Source: Paludibacter sp. (GTDB taxonomy: Bacteria > Bacteroidota > Bacteroidia > Bacteroidales > Paludibacteraceae). Taken from it: a stretch of DNA of 64,000 nt. The translations under genes were made by a program, and so were the position numbers. This document shows positions 38,069 to 48,000 of the stretch, one piece after another; the first letter of the stretch is position 1, and every line of letters begins with the position of its first letter. The DNA lies in the NCBI GenBank assembly GCA_028692715.1, contig JAQUWU010000014.1, positions 24,115-88,114 of the forward strand, written 5' to 3'. The notes beneath the pieces were generated by a model. It saw only the letters and a list, made by a program, of their open reading frames with translations. It did no database searches and was not told the origin of the DNA.

Positions 38069-38911
38069 ATGAAGACAAACTATGAGATTCGTTACGCATC
38101 ACATCCCGAAGATGCAAAGAATTATGACACTAACAGATTACGCAAAGAATATCTGGTTGAAAAAATATTTACAGCGAATGAAGTAAATATGGTATACACC
38201 CTTTACGATCGTTTAGTAGTTGGTGGTGCAATGCCAGTGAATGAAGTACTTACACTCGAAACGATTGATCCGCTCAAATCTGATTTTTTCCTTACACGTC
38301 GTGAATTTGGGACATTTAATGTAGGCGGAGCCGGTAAAATAACTGTGGATGGAATTGTATTTGAATTAGGTTACAAAGAATCCTTATACCTTGGATCAGG
38401 CGACAGAACTGTTACATTCGAAAGTATAGACGCTGCAAACCCTGCAAAATTCTATTTTAATTCAGCTACAGCTCACAAAAATTGTCCTGATAAAAAAATT
38501 ACTAAAGCTAATGCTTTGTTAATGGAATTAGGTTCATTGGAAGCATCTAATCATCGGAATATCAACAAAATGTTAGTTTCACAGGTATTGGAAACATGTC
38601 AGTTGCAAATGGGTATGACCGAACTTGCTCCGGGTAGTGTTTGGAATACAATGCCAGCTCATACACACAGTCGTCGTATGGAAGCTTATTTCTATTTCGA
38701 AGTACCAGAAGGAAATGCTGTTTGTCACTTTATGGGCGAACCAACCGAAACCAGACATATCTGGATGAAAGGCGACGAAGCTGTTATTTCTCCTGAATGG
38801 TCTATTCACTCAGCCGCAGCAACGAGCAATTATACCTTTATTTGGGGTATGGCAGGTGAAAACCTTGATTATGGCGATCAGAATTTCTTTAAAAATACAG
38901 ATCTAAAATAA
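38069..38911 (+). CDS. kduI: 5-dehydro-4-deoxy-D-glucuronate isomerase
   Basis: A cupin-fold isomerase of 280 residues that converts 5-keto-4-deoxyuronate (from unsaturated uronic acid released by pectate or glycosaminoglycan lyases) to 2,5-diketo-3-deoxygluconate. Recognisable segments are HPEDAKNYDTNRLRKEY, RREFGTFNVGGAG, the metal-binding HTHSRRMEAYFYFE (about 202-215) and WSIHSAAATSNY. The start at 38069 gives MKTNYEIRY, as in homologues; the upstream ATG at 38036 overlaps the -7 box. It heads an operon with kduD and a DUF4861 gene under a GntR-type operator. Confidence 0.96.
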   Translation: MKTNYEIRYASHPEDAKNYDTNRLRKEYLVEKIFTANEVNMVYTLYDRLVVGGAMPVNEVLTLETIDPLKSDFFLTRREFGTFNVGGAGKITVDGIVFELGYKESLYLGSGDRTVTFESIDAANPAKFYFNSATAHKNCPDKKITKANALLMELGSLEASNHRNINKMLVSQVLETCQLQMGMTELAPGSVWNTMPAHTHSRRMEAYFYFEVPEGNAVCHFMGEPTETRHIWMKGDEAVISPEWSIHSAAATSNYTFIWGMAGENLDYGDQNFFKNTDLK

Positions 38912-38982
38912 TTCTGAATAGTTGATTGGTTAATATCTTTCAAACTTTATGAACTTTACAAACTTTATAAACTCAATAAATT

Positions 38983-39762
38983 ATGAATCCATTTGAATTA
39001 AAAGGAAAAATTGCTCTGATAACCGGAGCATCTTATGGTATTGGTTACGCTATTGCTACAGGTTATGCAAAAGCAGGTGCAACGATTGTTTTTAATGATA
39101 TCAATCAGGAATTAGTTGACAAAGGACTTGCTGCATATACTGCCGATGGAATTAAAGCTCACGGATATGTTGCCGATGTTACCAACGAAGATCAGATTAA
39201 CGCATTGGTTGCTAAAATAGAAAAGGAAGTCGGTGTCATTGATATTTTAGTGAATAATGCCGGTATTATTAAACGTATTCCTATGCACGAAATGAGTGCA
39301 AAAGATTTCCGTCAGGTAATCGATATTGATTTAAACGGTCCTTTTATTGTTGCAAAAGCAGTCCTACCCGGAATGATGAAAAAAAGAGCCGGAAAAATCA
39401 TCAATATATGTTCAATGATGAGCGAATTAGGTCGTGAAACAGTATCAGCTTATGCAGCTGCAAAAGGCGGTTTAAAAATGTTAACAAGAAACATTGCTTC
39501 TGAATATGGTGAATTCAATATTCAATGTAATGGCCTCGGACCAGGTTATATTGCCACTCCCCAAACCGCTCCATTGCGCGAAGAAGGACATCCTTTCAAC
39601 TCATTTATTATCGCAAAAACTCCTGCTGCACGCTGGGGAACTCCTGAAGATTTAATGGGACCTGCTATATTCTTAGCATCTAATGCCTCTGACTTTGTAA
39701 ACGGTCACGTTTTATATGTAGATGGTGGTATATTAGCTTATATCGGGAAACAACCAAAATAA
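38983..39762 (+). CDS. kduD: 2-dehydro-3-deoxy-D-gluconate 5-dehydrogenase (or gluconate 5-dehydrogenase), SDR family
   Basis: A short-chain dehydrogenase of 259 residues with cofactor loop TGASYGIG (15-22), NNAG (about 92-95), Ser in NICSMMSE and YAAAKGG as the YxxxK site (about 158-162). It would reduce the KduI product to 2-keto-3-deoxygluconate, which KdgK and KdgA then break down; those two genes are not in this window. Sequence alone does not separate KduD from gluconate 5-dehydrogenase, but the position directly after kduI favours KduD. It is 71 bases downstream of kduI. Confidence 0.88.
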   Translation: MNPFELKGKIALITGASYGIGYAIATGYAKAGATIVFNDINQELVDKGLAAYTADGIKAHGYVADVTNEDQINALVAKIEKEVGVIDILVNNAGIIKRIPMHEMSAKDFRQVIDIDLNGPFIVAKAVLPGMMKKRAGKIINICSMMSELGRETVSAYAAAKGGLKMLTRNIASEYGEFNIQCNGLGPGYIATPQTAPLREEGHPFNSFIIAKTPAARWGTPEDLMGPAIFLASNASDFVNGHVLYVDGGILAYIGKQPK

Positions 39763-39792
39763 TTGATAATTGAAAATTCACAATTAATAATT

Positions 39793-40926
39793 ATGAAAAA
39801 AACTGGATTTTTATTATTTGCTTCACTCCTATTCATTTCAGGTGTTTATGCAAAGAAATCTATTGTCATTTCAAACTCATTGAATTTCGATAGAAATGCA
39901 GAAATGGTAGAAATAAAAACCTGTGCACTGAAAGCTGATTTTAAAACAAAATCTTATGTTTTAAAAAATGAAAAGAATCAGGAAGTCCCTTATCAGCTAA
40001 TATCAACTGATAAAAATAAACAAATCCTGATTTTACAGGCAGATGTAAAAGCAAATAGTTCTTCAACTTACACGTTGACAGAAGGGAAACCAGCAGTAGT
40101 AAATGCAAAAACTTTTGCGGGTTTCATTCCTGAACGTCTCGATGACTTTGCATGGGAAAATGATATCGCAGCATATCGTATGTTCGGACCTGCATTAGCT
40201 GTCGAAAAACCAAGCAATGGTGTTGACTTTTGGGCAAAAAGAACTGATAAATTAGTAGTAAAACAACGGTATAAAGACGAGTTAGAAAATGGTATTACTT
40301 ACCATGTTGATAACGGAAACGGACTTGATTTTTATAAGGTAGCTCACACTTTTGGTTGTGGTGGTATTGCACCCTATGCATCTGACAAATTATGGGTTGG
40401 TGACTATTATAACCATTACAAGGTGTATGAAAATGGACCATTACGTTCTGTTTTTTCATTGATTTATGACTCAGTAAAGGTTGACAATGAGTTTTATAAA
40501 GAAATCTTTACTGTTACGGTTGATGCCGGTTCAATAATGAACAAAGCCGAAGTGAAATATATTGGTAAAGGCAATAATATAAGCAGTTTAGCGACTGGAA
40601 TTTTCTTACACGATGTGAAAGATAATTTAAAAACAGATCTTGCGAATGGCACTATTGCCTATGCAGAGAACGCTGTTTCGAACGCAGGATTGCCTTCGGG
40701 ACGCAATTATGTCGGCGTTTTCGCACCACAGAAAAATGTAATTGAATCAAAAGAAATGGATAACAACGCTTTATTACTTTCAAGCTATAAAACCGGTAAG
40801 ATTTTCACTTATTATTTTGGAGGTGGCTGGAGTAAATGGCATTTTCCAACAGATAATGATTGGTTTGAAGCGGTTAAAAATTTCAGCCTTGCTAAGAATA
40901 ATCCGCTTAAAGTAAAAATAAAATAA
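39793..40926 (+). CDS. Secreted DUF4861 protein of the uronate operon
   Basis: 377 residues from the ATG at 39793, which begins a signal peptide (KKTGFLLFASLLFISGVYA); the in-frame ATG at 39763 would bury it. The body is beta-rich with WAKRTDKLVVKQRYKDEL, GNGLDFYKVAHTFGCGG and the C-terminal YYFGGGWSKWHFPTDNDWF, which I recognise as DUF4861. Members sit in pectin and related polysaccharide loci of Bacteroidota and may be periplasmic carbohydrate-active enzymes; the reaction is not known to me. It is 30 bases after kduD and followed by a terminator, so it ends the operon. Confidence 0.8.
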   Translation: MKKTGFLLFASLLFISGVYAKKSIVISNSLNFDRNAEMVEIKTCALKADFKTKSYVLKNEKNQEVPYQLISTDKNKQILILQADVKANSSSTYTLTEGKPAVVNAKTFAGFIPERLDDFAWENDIAAYRMFGPALAVEKPSNGVDFWAKRTDKLVVKQRYKDELENGITYHVDNGNGLDFYKVAHTFGCGGIAPYASDKLWVGDYYNHYKVYENGPLRSVFSLIYDSVKVDNEFYKEIFTVTVDAGSIMNKAEVKYIGKGNNISSLATGIFLHDVKDNLKTDLANGTIAYAENAVSNAGLPSGRNYVGVFAPQKNVIESKEMDNNALLLSSYKTGKIFTYYFGGGWSKWHFPTDNDWFEAVKNFSLAKNNPLKVKIK

Positions 40927-40947
40927 TTACTTTTGAATTAACAATTA

Positions 40948-40984
40948 AAATCCCTGTTTTCATTAGAATTCAGGGATTTTTTTC
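40948..40984 (+). terminator. Terminator of the kduI-kduD-DUF4861 operon
   Basis: AAATCCCTG pairs with CAGGGATTT across a 14-base loop and is followed by a T-run. Confidence 0.85.
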
Positions 40985-41035
40985 ATTCACTCAAAATGCT
41001 TAATTTTGTAACTAAAATTTCTTATTTTAAAAGAT

Positions 41036-41719
41036 ATGATTATACTGCAAATTGAAACTTCCACCAATGTTTGTTCCGTAGCATTAAGCGAAAACGGTCA
41101 ATGTATTTTTTCAAAATCTAATTCTGATGGTATGAATCATGCCGCCTTATTAAGCGTTTTTATAGCTGAAGCAATGGAAGTTTTAAAGCCAGAGGCTAAA
41201 AAGTTAGATGCAGTAGCTGTTAGCTCAGGTCCGGGTTCGTATACAGGTTTACGTATAGGCGTTTCTACTGCAAAAGGCCTGTGTTATGGCTTCGAAATTC
41301 CGTTAATTGCAATTAGCACATTGGAAGTATTAACAGCTGAAGCATTGAAACAGGTCGAAAATAGAAAAATTGCCCTTTTTTGTCCAATGATAGATGCACG
41401 CAGAATGGAAGTATATGCTGCTTTTTATGACGGAAAGGGGGAAATAAAACGGGAAATTTCAGCTGATATCATTACTTTAGATTCATACGATGAAATACTT
41501 GTAAATCAACCTGTTTACTTCTTCGGCAATGGGGCAGAAAAATGCAAAACAACCATTAACCACCCAAACGCACATTTCATTGATAATTTAGTTCCGTTGG
41601 CAGTGAACATGATTCCTTTTGCTGAAAAAGCTTTTGTAGAAAAGAAGTTTGTGGATGTAGCCTATTTCGAACCTTTCTACCTCAAAGAATTCCAAACAAC
41701 TACACCTAAAAGACAATAA
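41036..41719 (+). CDS. tsaB: tRNA threonylcarbamoyladenosine biosynthesis protein TsaB
   Basis: An ASKHA-fold protein of 227 residues that partners TsaD and TsaE in making t6A37 of ANN-decoding tRNAs. Typical motifs are IETSTNVCSVAL (6-17), MNHAALLSVFI and SSGPGSYTGLRIGVSTAKGL (about 62-81), then CPMIDARRMEVYAAFY. Length is normal. A -7 box TAATTTTG (41001-41008) lies 28 bases before the ATG. The gene is followed by an inverted-repeat element and then by a convergent hydrolase gene. Confidence 0.95.
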   Translation: MIILQIETSTNVCSVALSENGQCIFSKSNSDGMNHAALLSVFIAEAMEVLKPEAKKLDAVAVSSGPGSYTGLRIGVSTAKGLCYGFEIPLIAISTLEVLTAEALKQVENRKIALFCPMIDARRMEVYAAFYDGKGEIKREISADIITLDSYDEILVNQPVYFFGNGAEKCKTTINHPNAHFIDNLVPLAVNMIPFAEKAFVEKKFVDVAYFEPFYLKEFQTTTPKRQ

Positions 41720-41730
41720 GAGTTTTAAAG

Positions 41731-41853
41731 AATAGAACACAAATAACGCAGATTACCGCAAACAAACACAATTTTGGATTGTCAAATATCAGACAGATAA
41801 AGAAATCTAATTTTGCGAAAATTTGTGATTATTAGCGTCATTTACGTTCTATT
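41731..41853. repeat. 123-bp element with AATAGAAC terminal inverted repeats (copy C)
   Basis: The ends are AATAGAAC (41731-41738) and GTTCTATT (41846-41853), identical to the ends of the element at 33620-33810. The inverted similarity continues inward for about 30 bases: ACAAATAACGCAGATTACCG on the left against GTAAATGACGCTAATAATCA on the right (inverted). It lies between the convergent tsaB and beta-CASP genes. Confidence 0.75.
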
Positions 41854-41876
41854 TCTTATGTTCAAAGCTCCTCCTT

Positions 41877-43280
41877 CTACAACTCAAATTCCTGCCCTGC
41901 TTCTGGAATTTCAATATCATGAAAACCAACCGTTTTCAATTCTTCCATGTATTTTTGTTGTACTTCGTAGTCGCCATGCACTAAAAAGGTTTTCTTGATT
42001 TCTTTTGTATCCTGACAGCTCAGGAACGATTTCATTTCATTATAATCACCATGACCTGAAAAAGCTTCAATTTTTTCAATACTGGCATTAACCTCATGCA
42101 TGTCACCGAAAATAGAAATAAAACGCAATCCCGGCTCCTGAATACGAGCACCCAACGAACTTGGAGTACAATATCCCACCATCAAAATGGTATTTCGCCA
42201 ATTTGAAATATTATTGGCAATATGATGTTTTACCCTTCCGGCTTCGGCCATTCCCGACGAAGAAATAATGATACAGGGTTTTTCGTAAGCATTCAAGGCT
42301 TTTGATTCATCTACATTTTTAATATAATGCAATGAATTAAAACCAAACGGATCAGGATCAAATTTCAATACTTTTTTAACATCATCATTCATTCCATCTA
42401 CATGCAAACGGAAAATATCGGTTGCGTTTACCGAAAGAGGACTATCAACAAATACATCAATTTTTGGCAATAATCTTTTGTTATACAGATTATTGAGAAC
42501 GAAAACAATTTCTTGAGTACGACCTATCGAAAACGATGGAATGATTAATTTTCCACCTTTTGTAACACAGGTTTGTTCCACTATTCGTAATAAATCTTCT
42601 TCTGATTCTTTATCGGTCGAATGCAAACGATCACCATAAGTAGATTCGGTAATCAGATAATCACATTGAGGAAATGCAGTTGGCGGATGTATAATTCTGT
42701 TATGCGGACGACCAATATCACCGGTATAAGCCAAATGTACTTTTTTACCATCCTCTAAAAGTTCAAGGTTAACTACTGCCCCACCCAGCATATGTCCGGT
42801 ATGAGTGAATTTTACATTAATTTTATCGTTAATATAAAACCTTCTGTCGAATGCTACACCAATAAACAATTCCATACATTTTTCTGTATCTTCTTGAGTA
42901 TATATTGGTTGCACAGGCGATAAGCCTTGTTTTATTCTTTTTTTATTAAACCATTTATTATCTAATTCCTGAATATGACCACTATCGGCCAACATAATAG
43001 AGCAAAGATCTCGTGTGGCATTCGTACAAATTACAGAACCCCGAAATCCTTCACGATACAGAAAAGGAATTAGACCAGAATGATCAATATGAGCATGAGA
43101 AAGAATAATATAATCAATTGTTGCCGGATCGAACATGAGATTCCTGTTCAATGAGTCTGTTTCCAAACCTTTACCCTGAAACATACCACAATCCAGTAAA
43201 ATTTTTTTACCTTCATTGGTGGTTACCAAATGCTTACTACCGGTTACCTGACGGGCGGCGCCGATGAATTTTATTTTCAT
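41877..43280 (-). CDS. Beta-CASP metallo-beta-lactamase-fold hydrolase (RNA-processing type)
   Basis: A protein of 467 residues. The metallo-beta-lactamase motif is SHAHIDHSG (61-69) with further metal ligands in HTGHMLGGA and YTGDIG. The beta-CASP insertion covers about 205-375 (PSFSIGRTQEIVFVLN, IISSSGMAEAGRVKHHI), and the C-terminal RNA-metabolising motif includes FSGHGDYNEM and LVHGD. Relatives cut or trim RNA (RNase J/CPSF73-like group). No signal peptide, so cytoplasmic. Its promoter is probably TAGTTTTG at 43380-43373 on the minus strand. Confidence 0.92.
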   Translation of the reverse strand: MKIKFIGAARQVTGSKHLVTTNEGKKILLDCGMFQGKGLETDSLNRNLMFDPATIDYIILSHAHIDHSGLIPFLYREGFRGSVICTNATRDLCSIMLADSGHIQELDNKWFNKKRIKQGLSPVQPIYTQEDTEKCMELFIGVAFDRRFYINDKINVKFTHTGHMLGGAVVNLELLEDGKKVHLAYTGDIGRPHNRIIHPPTAFPQCDYLITESTYGDRLHSTDKESEEDLLRIVEQTCVTKGGKLIIPSFSIGRTQEIVFVLNNLYNKRLLPKIDVFVDSPLSVNATDIFRLHVDGMNDDVKKVLKFDPDPFGFNSLHYIKNVDESKALNAYEKPCIIISSSGMAEAGRVKHHIANNISNWRNTILMVGYCTPSSLGARIQEPGLRFISIFGDMHEVNASIEKIEAFSGHGDYNEMKSFLSCQDTKEIKKTFLVHGDYEVQQKYMEELKTVGFHDIEIPEAGQEFEL

Positions 43281-43302
43281 ACGATACTGATTTTTTTTAA
43301 AC

Positions 43303-43325
43303 CCCTAACCCCTAAGGGGAAAAGA
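43303..43325. repeat. Half-copy of the CCCCTAAAGGGG-type repeat upstream of the beta-CASP gene
   Basis: ACCCCTAACCCCTAAGGGGA lies 22 bases before the ATG of the beta-CASP gene and continues into AAAAGAAGTTAGTATTGATT, as in the copy at 1723-1824. No inverse right arm is seen in the 313-base gap 43281-43593, whose other content is two promoters. Confidence 0.55.
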
Positions 43326-43545
43326 AGTTAGTATTGATTAATTTATGTTTTTTCAAAAGAATAAAGAATTCCAAAACTACACAATCCATTTCACAAATCC
43401 AACGTATTTATTAAAATTTTGGAATAAATAATTTGACAGTACATATTTTTAGAATATACAATACATTATTATTCAAATACAACATTTGCATTACTAAAAA
43501 TGATAAAATGATAGACTAAATAAAGCTAATTTTGCCATCTCTGCA

Positions 43546-43575
43546 TTGCAAAATGGAAAAATATAGTTACTTTTG
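43546..43575 (+). promoter_or_regulatory. Promoter of the AAA ATPase gene
   Basis: TTG (43546-43548), 19 bases, then TACTTTTG (43568-43575). The predicted start point is only about 12 bases before the GTG codon at 43594. Confidence 0.65.
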
Positions 43576-43593
43576 TGACAAATTAAAAGTACA

Positions 43594-44772
43594 GTGGAGT
43601 CGTTTTATAAAACCCATAAATATTTAGTTGAACATGTACAATCTCCGGTAAGACGGATGTTGATGGATGAAATAGATTGGAGCCAGCGTTTAATCGCAAT
43701 AAAAGGCAGCCGTGGAGTTGGGAAAACAACCTTTTTACTCCAGTTTGCCAAAGAAAAATTCGGTACCGACCGTTGCTGTTTATACATCAATTTCAACAAT
43801 TTTTATTTCACCGAACATACCTTAGTTGAATTTGCAGCTGATTTTTGTGCTCAGGGAGGAAAAACCTTGTTGCTCGATCAGACCTTTAAATATGAGAACT
43901 GGTCAAAAGAATTAAGAGAATGCTATGACCGTTTTCCCGAATTGCAAATCATTTTCTCAGGTTCTTCGGTAATGCGTTTAATCGAAGAAAATGATGATTT
44001 AAAAGATATTGTATCTTCGTATAATTTGAGAGGATTCTCGTTCAGGGAATTTTTAAACTTACAAACAGGAAAAAACTTTCAAGCATATAATTTAACTGAT
44101 ATTTTAGAAAATCACGCAGAGATAGCTCAGAAGATATGCAAACAGGTAAAACCGCTTGATTATTTTCAGGCATACTTACATCATGGTTATTATCCTTTTT
44201 TTCTGGAGAATAGAAATTTTCTTGAAAATTTACTGAAAACCATGAATATGATGTTGGAGGTTGATATTTTGCTTATCAGACAAATTGAGTTGAAATATCT
44301 GTCGAAAATCAGAAAGTTACTTTATTTATTGATGAACAGTACACCTGGAGCTCCCAATATAAGTCAATTGAGCAAAGAAATTGAGACTTCACGGGCAACC
44401 ATTATGAATTACATTAAGTACCTGAAAGATGCACGTTTATTAAATACTTTGTATACCGAAGGAGATGAATATCCGAAAAAACCAAATCAGGTGTATGTCC
44501 ATAATACCAATCTGATGTATGCGGTAAGTCCGGAGAGTGTAGATCAACTAGCTGAACGTAAAACTTTTTTTTACAACGCATTGCATGCCAGGCACAAAGT
44601 AAATATGTGTAAATTCAATCTGGATTTCTGTATTGATCAGCAATATCATTTCAAATGCAGCAATAAACCGGAAACCGGAAAATCGTATTCTAAAGTGATT
44701 TACGCAGCCGATGAAATTGAAGTAGGGAGTAAAAATGTAATTCCGTTGTGGCTATTCGGATTCCTATATTAA
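43594..44772 (+). CDS. AAA-family ATPase with DUF4143-like C-terminus
   Basis: A protein of 392 residues from a GTG start at 43594; the nearest ATG alternative (MLMDEIDW, residue 23) would begin shortly before the ATPase core. Walker A is GSRGVGKTT (about 39-47), Walker B-like ELQIIFSGSSVMRL follows at about 117-130, then a winged-helix segment (NISQLSKEIETSRATIMNYIKYL) and a C-terminal part with NTNLMYA. This is the AAA_14/DUF4143 architecture, common in Bacteroidota genomes and of unknown biological role. It starts close to its promoter, so the leader is very short. Confidence 0.85.
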   Translation: MESFYKTHKYLVEHVQSPVRRMLMDEIDWSQRLIAIKGSRGVGKTTFLLQFAKEKFGTDRCCLYINFNNFYFTEHTLVEFAADFCAQGGKTLLLDQTFKYENWSKELRECYDRFPELQIIFSGSSVMRLIEENDDLKDIVSSYNLRGFSFREFLNLQTGKNFQAYNLTDILENHAEIAQKICKQVKPLDYFQAYLHHGYYPFFLENRNFLENLLKTMNMMLEVDILLIRQIELKYLSKIRKLLYLLMNSTPGAPNISQLSKEIETSRATIMNYIKYLKDARLLNTLYTEGDEYPKKPNQVYVHNTNLMYAVSPESVDQLAERKTFFYNALHARHKVNMCKFNLDFCIDQQYHFKCSNKPETGKSYSKVIYAADEIEVGSKNVIPLWLFGFLY

Positions 44773-44900
44773 AACCCCAAGCCCATTAAGGGGTTTTATT
44801 TATTAAATGAGATTCAAAACCTTAAAATAATTTAAAATAAACCAATACTAACTTTTACTCCTCGCAATTTATCCCGACTTATCGGGAGGGATTGGGGATA
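44773..44900. repeat. CCCCAAgCCC-type inverted-repeat element upstream of the pyruvate oxidoreductase gene
   Basis: The left arm AACCCCAAGCCCATTAAGGG (from 44774) has an inverse counterpart GGGAGGGATTGGGG on the right (44884-44897), which reads CCCCAATCCCTCCC inverted. The right arm also contains the palindrome TCCCGACTTATCGGGA. It is related to the CCCCTAAAGGGG family. The rest of the gap to 45041 holds a short GC-richer stretch (44941-45030) that is open in frame with the next gene but does not look like protein. Confidence 0.5.
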
Positions 44901-45041
44901 ATTAAATATAAAACAAAAACAAATAATTAATACAAACATCTCTTGCTCCCGTTACACTATTTTTCCCTTTTTCTTTCTCCATTTGAAGAAAGTACCCAAA
45001 GGGCGATAGAGGTCGGGGTCGGGGGTCTAAATTATCAAAAA

Positions 45042-48000
45042 ATGGCTAAATCTAAAAAATTTTTAACCTGTGATGGTAATCAGGCTGCTGCACATATAGC
45101 ATATATGTTCAGCGAAGTAGCTTCTATTTATCCTATCACACCATCGTCAACTATGGCAGAATATGTTGACGAATGGGCTGCGGGTGGTCGCAAAAACATT
45201 TGGGGCGAGAAAGTTCAGGTTCAGGAAATGCAATCTGAAGGTGGTGCTGCAGCTGCAATGCACGGTGCTTTACAAGCAGGTGCTTTATCTACAACTTTCA
45301 CTGCTTCTCAGGGTTTATTGCTAATGGTTCCTAACATGTATAAAGTTGCCGGCGAATTGCTTCCCGGAGTTTATCATGTTTCAGCTCGTGCTTTAGCTTC
45401 ACATGCTTTATCAATCTTTGGTGACCATCAGGATGTAATGGCTGTTCGTCAGACTGGATGTGCCATGTTTGCCACAGGTTCGGTTCAGGAAGTAATGGAT
45501 TTGGCTGCTATTGCTCACCTTGCTGCTATTAAAACACGCGTGCCATTCGTACACTTCTTCGATGGCTTCCGTACTTCACACGAAATTCAAAAAATTGAAC
45601 AAATTGATCAGGAAGATTTAATTCCATTAATCGATCAGGAAGCATTGACCGAATTCCGTCAACGTGCATTAAATCCGGAACATCCGGTTGCTCGCGGAAC
45701 AGCACAGAATCCCGATGTCTATTTCCAGGCACGCGAAGCTTGTAATCCTTTCTACGATGCTATTCCCGCTGTTGTAGAAGAATATCTTGAAAAATTAGCT
45801 ACCGTTACAGGCCGTAAATATGGTTTATTTGATTATTACGGAGCTCCCGATGCTGATCGTGTTGTTATTGCAATGGGATCTTCAACCGAAGCTATTCGTG
45901 AAGGCATTGACCATTTGAATGCAAACGGCGAAAAAGTTGGATTAATTTCGGTTCACCTTTATCGTCCATTCTCTGCAAAACATTTCTTAGCAGTACTTCC
46001 TAAAACAGCTAAACGTATTTGTGTACTTGACAGAACAAAGGAACCCGGAGCTACCGGCGAACCATTGTATCTTGATGTTAAAGATGTTCTTTATGGAACT
46101 GAAAACCAACCAACAGTTGTTGGAGGTCGTTATGGTTTATCATCAAAAGATTTTACACCTTCTCAGGTATTAGCCATTTACGAAAACCTGGCAATGAATG
46201 AACCTAAAAATCATTTCACTGTAGGTATTGTAGATGATATTACCTTTACTTCACTTCCATTGAAAGAAGAAATTTCATTAGGTGGCGAAGGAATTTTCGA
46301 AGCTAAATTCTATGGTTTAGGTGCTGATGGTACTGTAGGAGCTAATAAAAACTCTATAAAAATTATTGGTGACAATACCGATAAATACTGTCAGGCATAT
46401 TTCGCTTACGATTCAAAGAAATCGGGTGGATTTACCTGTTCACACCTTCGTTTTGGTAATACGCCTATTCGTTCTACTTATTTGGTAACGACTCCTGATT
46501 TTGTGGCTTGTCACGTTCAGGCTTATCTGAATTTATACGATGTAACAAAAGGGTTAAAGAAAAACGGAACTTTTCTGTTGAATACCATTTGGAATGCAGA
46601 AGAAGTACAACGCAATTTACCCAATAAAGTAAAAAAATATCTTGCAAAAAATAATATCAGTTTATATATTATTAACGCAACATATATTGCTGAAGAAATT
46701 GGTTTAGGAAATCGTACTAACACTATTCTTCAATCGGCATTCTTCAAAATTGCTAACGTAGTTCCTTTCGAATTAGCTGTTGAAAAGATGAAATATGCTA
46801 TCAACAAATCGTATGGTAAAAAAGGCGAGGATGTTGTAAAGAAAAATTATGCAGCTGTTGATCGTGGTGGCGAATATACTAAAGTTGATGTGTTACCTGA
46901 ATGGGCTGACCTTTCGGTGAATGTTGAAGCTACTACTGATATTGTTCCGGCATTTATCAATGATGTCGTTCGTCCAATCAATGCTCAGGCAGGTGATGAT
47001 CTTCCTGTATCTGCATTCAAAGGTCGTGAAGACGGAACATGGGATCAGGGAACTTCTAAATATGAAAAACGCGGTATTGCTTCCTTTGTTCCTGTTTGGA
47101 ACTCAGAGAACTGCATTCAATGTAATCAATGTGCTTATGTTTGTCCTCACGCTGTAATCCGTCCGTTTATTTTGGATGAAGCTGAACAAGCAAAAGCTCC
47201 TTTTACCGATATGTTGAAAACAAACGGGAAACAATTTGCAGGAACTACTTTCCGTATCCAGGTAGATGTACTTGACTGTACCGGCTGTGGTAATTGCGCA
47301 GAAGTTTGTCCGGGTAACAGAGGCAACAAAGCATTGAGCATGACTCATATCGATTCACAATATCCAAATCAGGCTAACTGGGAATTTTGCTCAACGGAAG
47401 TTAAATCAAAACAACATTTGGTAGATACTAAAGCAAACGTAAAAAATTCGCAATTGGCTACGCCATTGTTTGAATTCTCGGGTGCTTGTGCCGGTTGTGG
47501 TGAAACTCCTTATGTAAAACTGGTTACTCAACTTTTTGGTGATCGTCAGTTGGTGGCTAATGCTACCGGTTGTAGTTCTATTTATTCAAACTCTGCTCCT
47601 TCTACCCCTTATACCACCAACGATGAAGGTCGTGGACCAGCTTGGGCTAACTCTTTATTCGAAGATAATGCTGAGTATGGTTTGGGAATGGTGTTTGCTT
47701 ACGATAATATGCGCGAGCGTCTGGTTCGCCTAATGACTGAAGCACTTGCTGCCGATTGTTGTTCGGAAGAATTAAAAGCATTGTTTACCGAATGGCTTGA
47801 AAAACGCGACGATGCCAACGAAACTATCGTGCTGGAACGCAAAATCACTCCTTTGGTAAAACAGGGAACCTGTTCACAATGTAAAGATATTGCAGGTATT
47901 ACACAATACCTTGTAAAACAATCGCAATGGATTATTGGTGGTGATGGATGGGCTTATGATATCGGCTTCGGTGGATTAGACCATGTAATTGCTTCAGGTA

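Noticed and set aside
44943-45041. 33-codon N-terminal extension of the pyruvate oxidoreductase
   Set aside because: The extension is Leu/Phe/Ser- and Gly/Val-rich repeat-like translation; the MAKSKK start matches the known family N-terminus.
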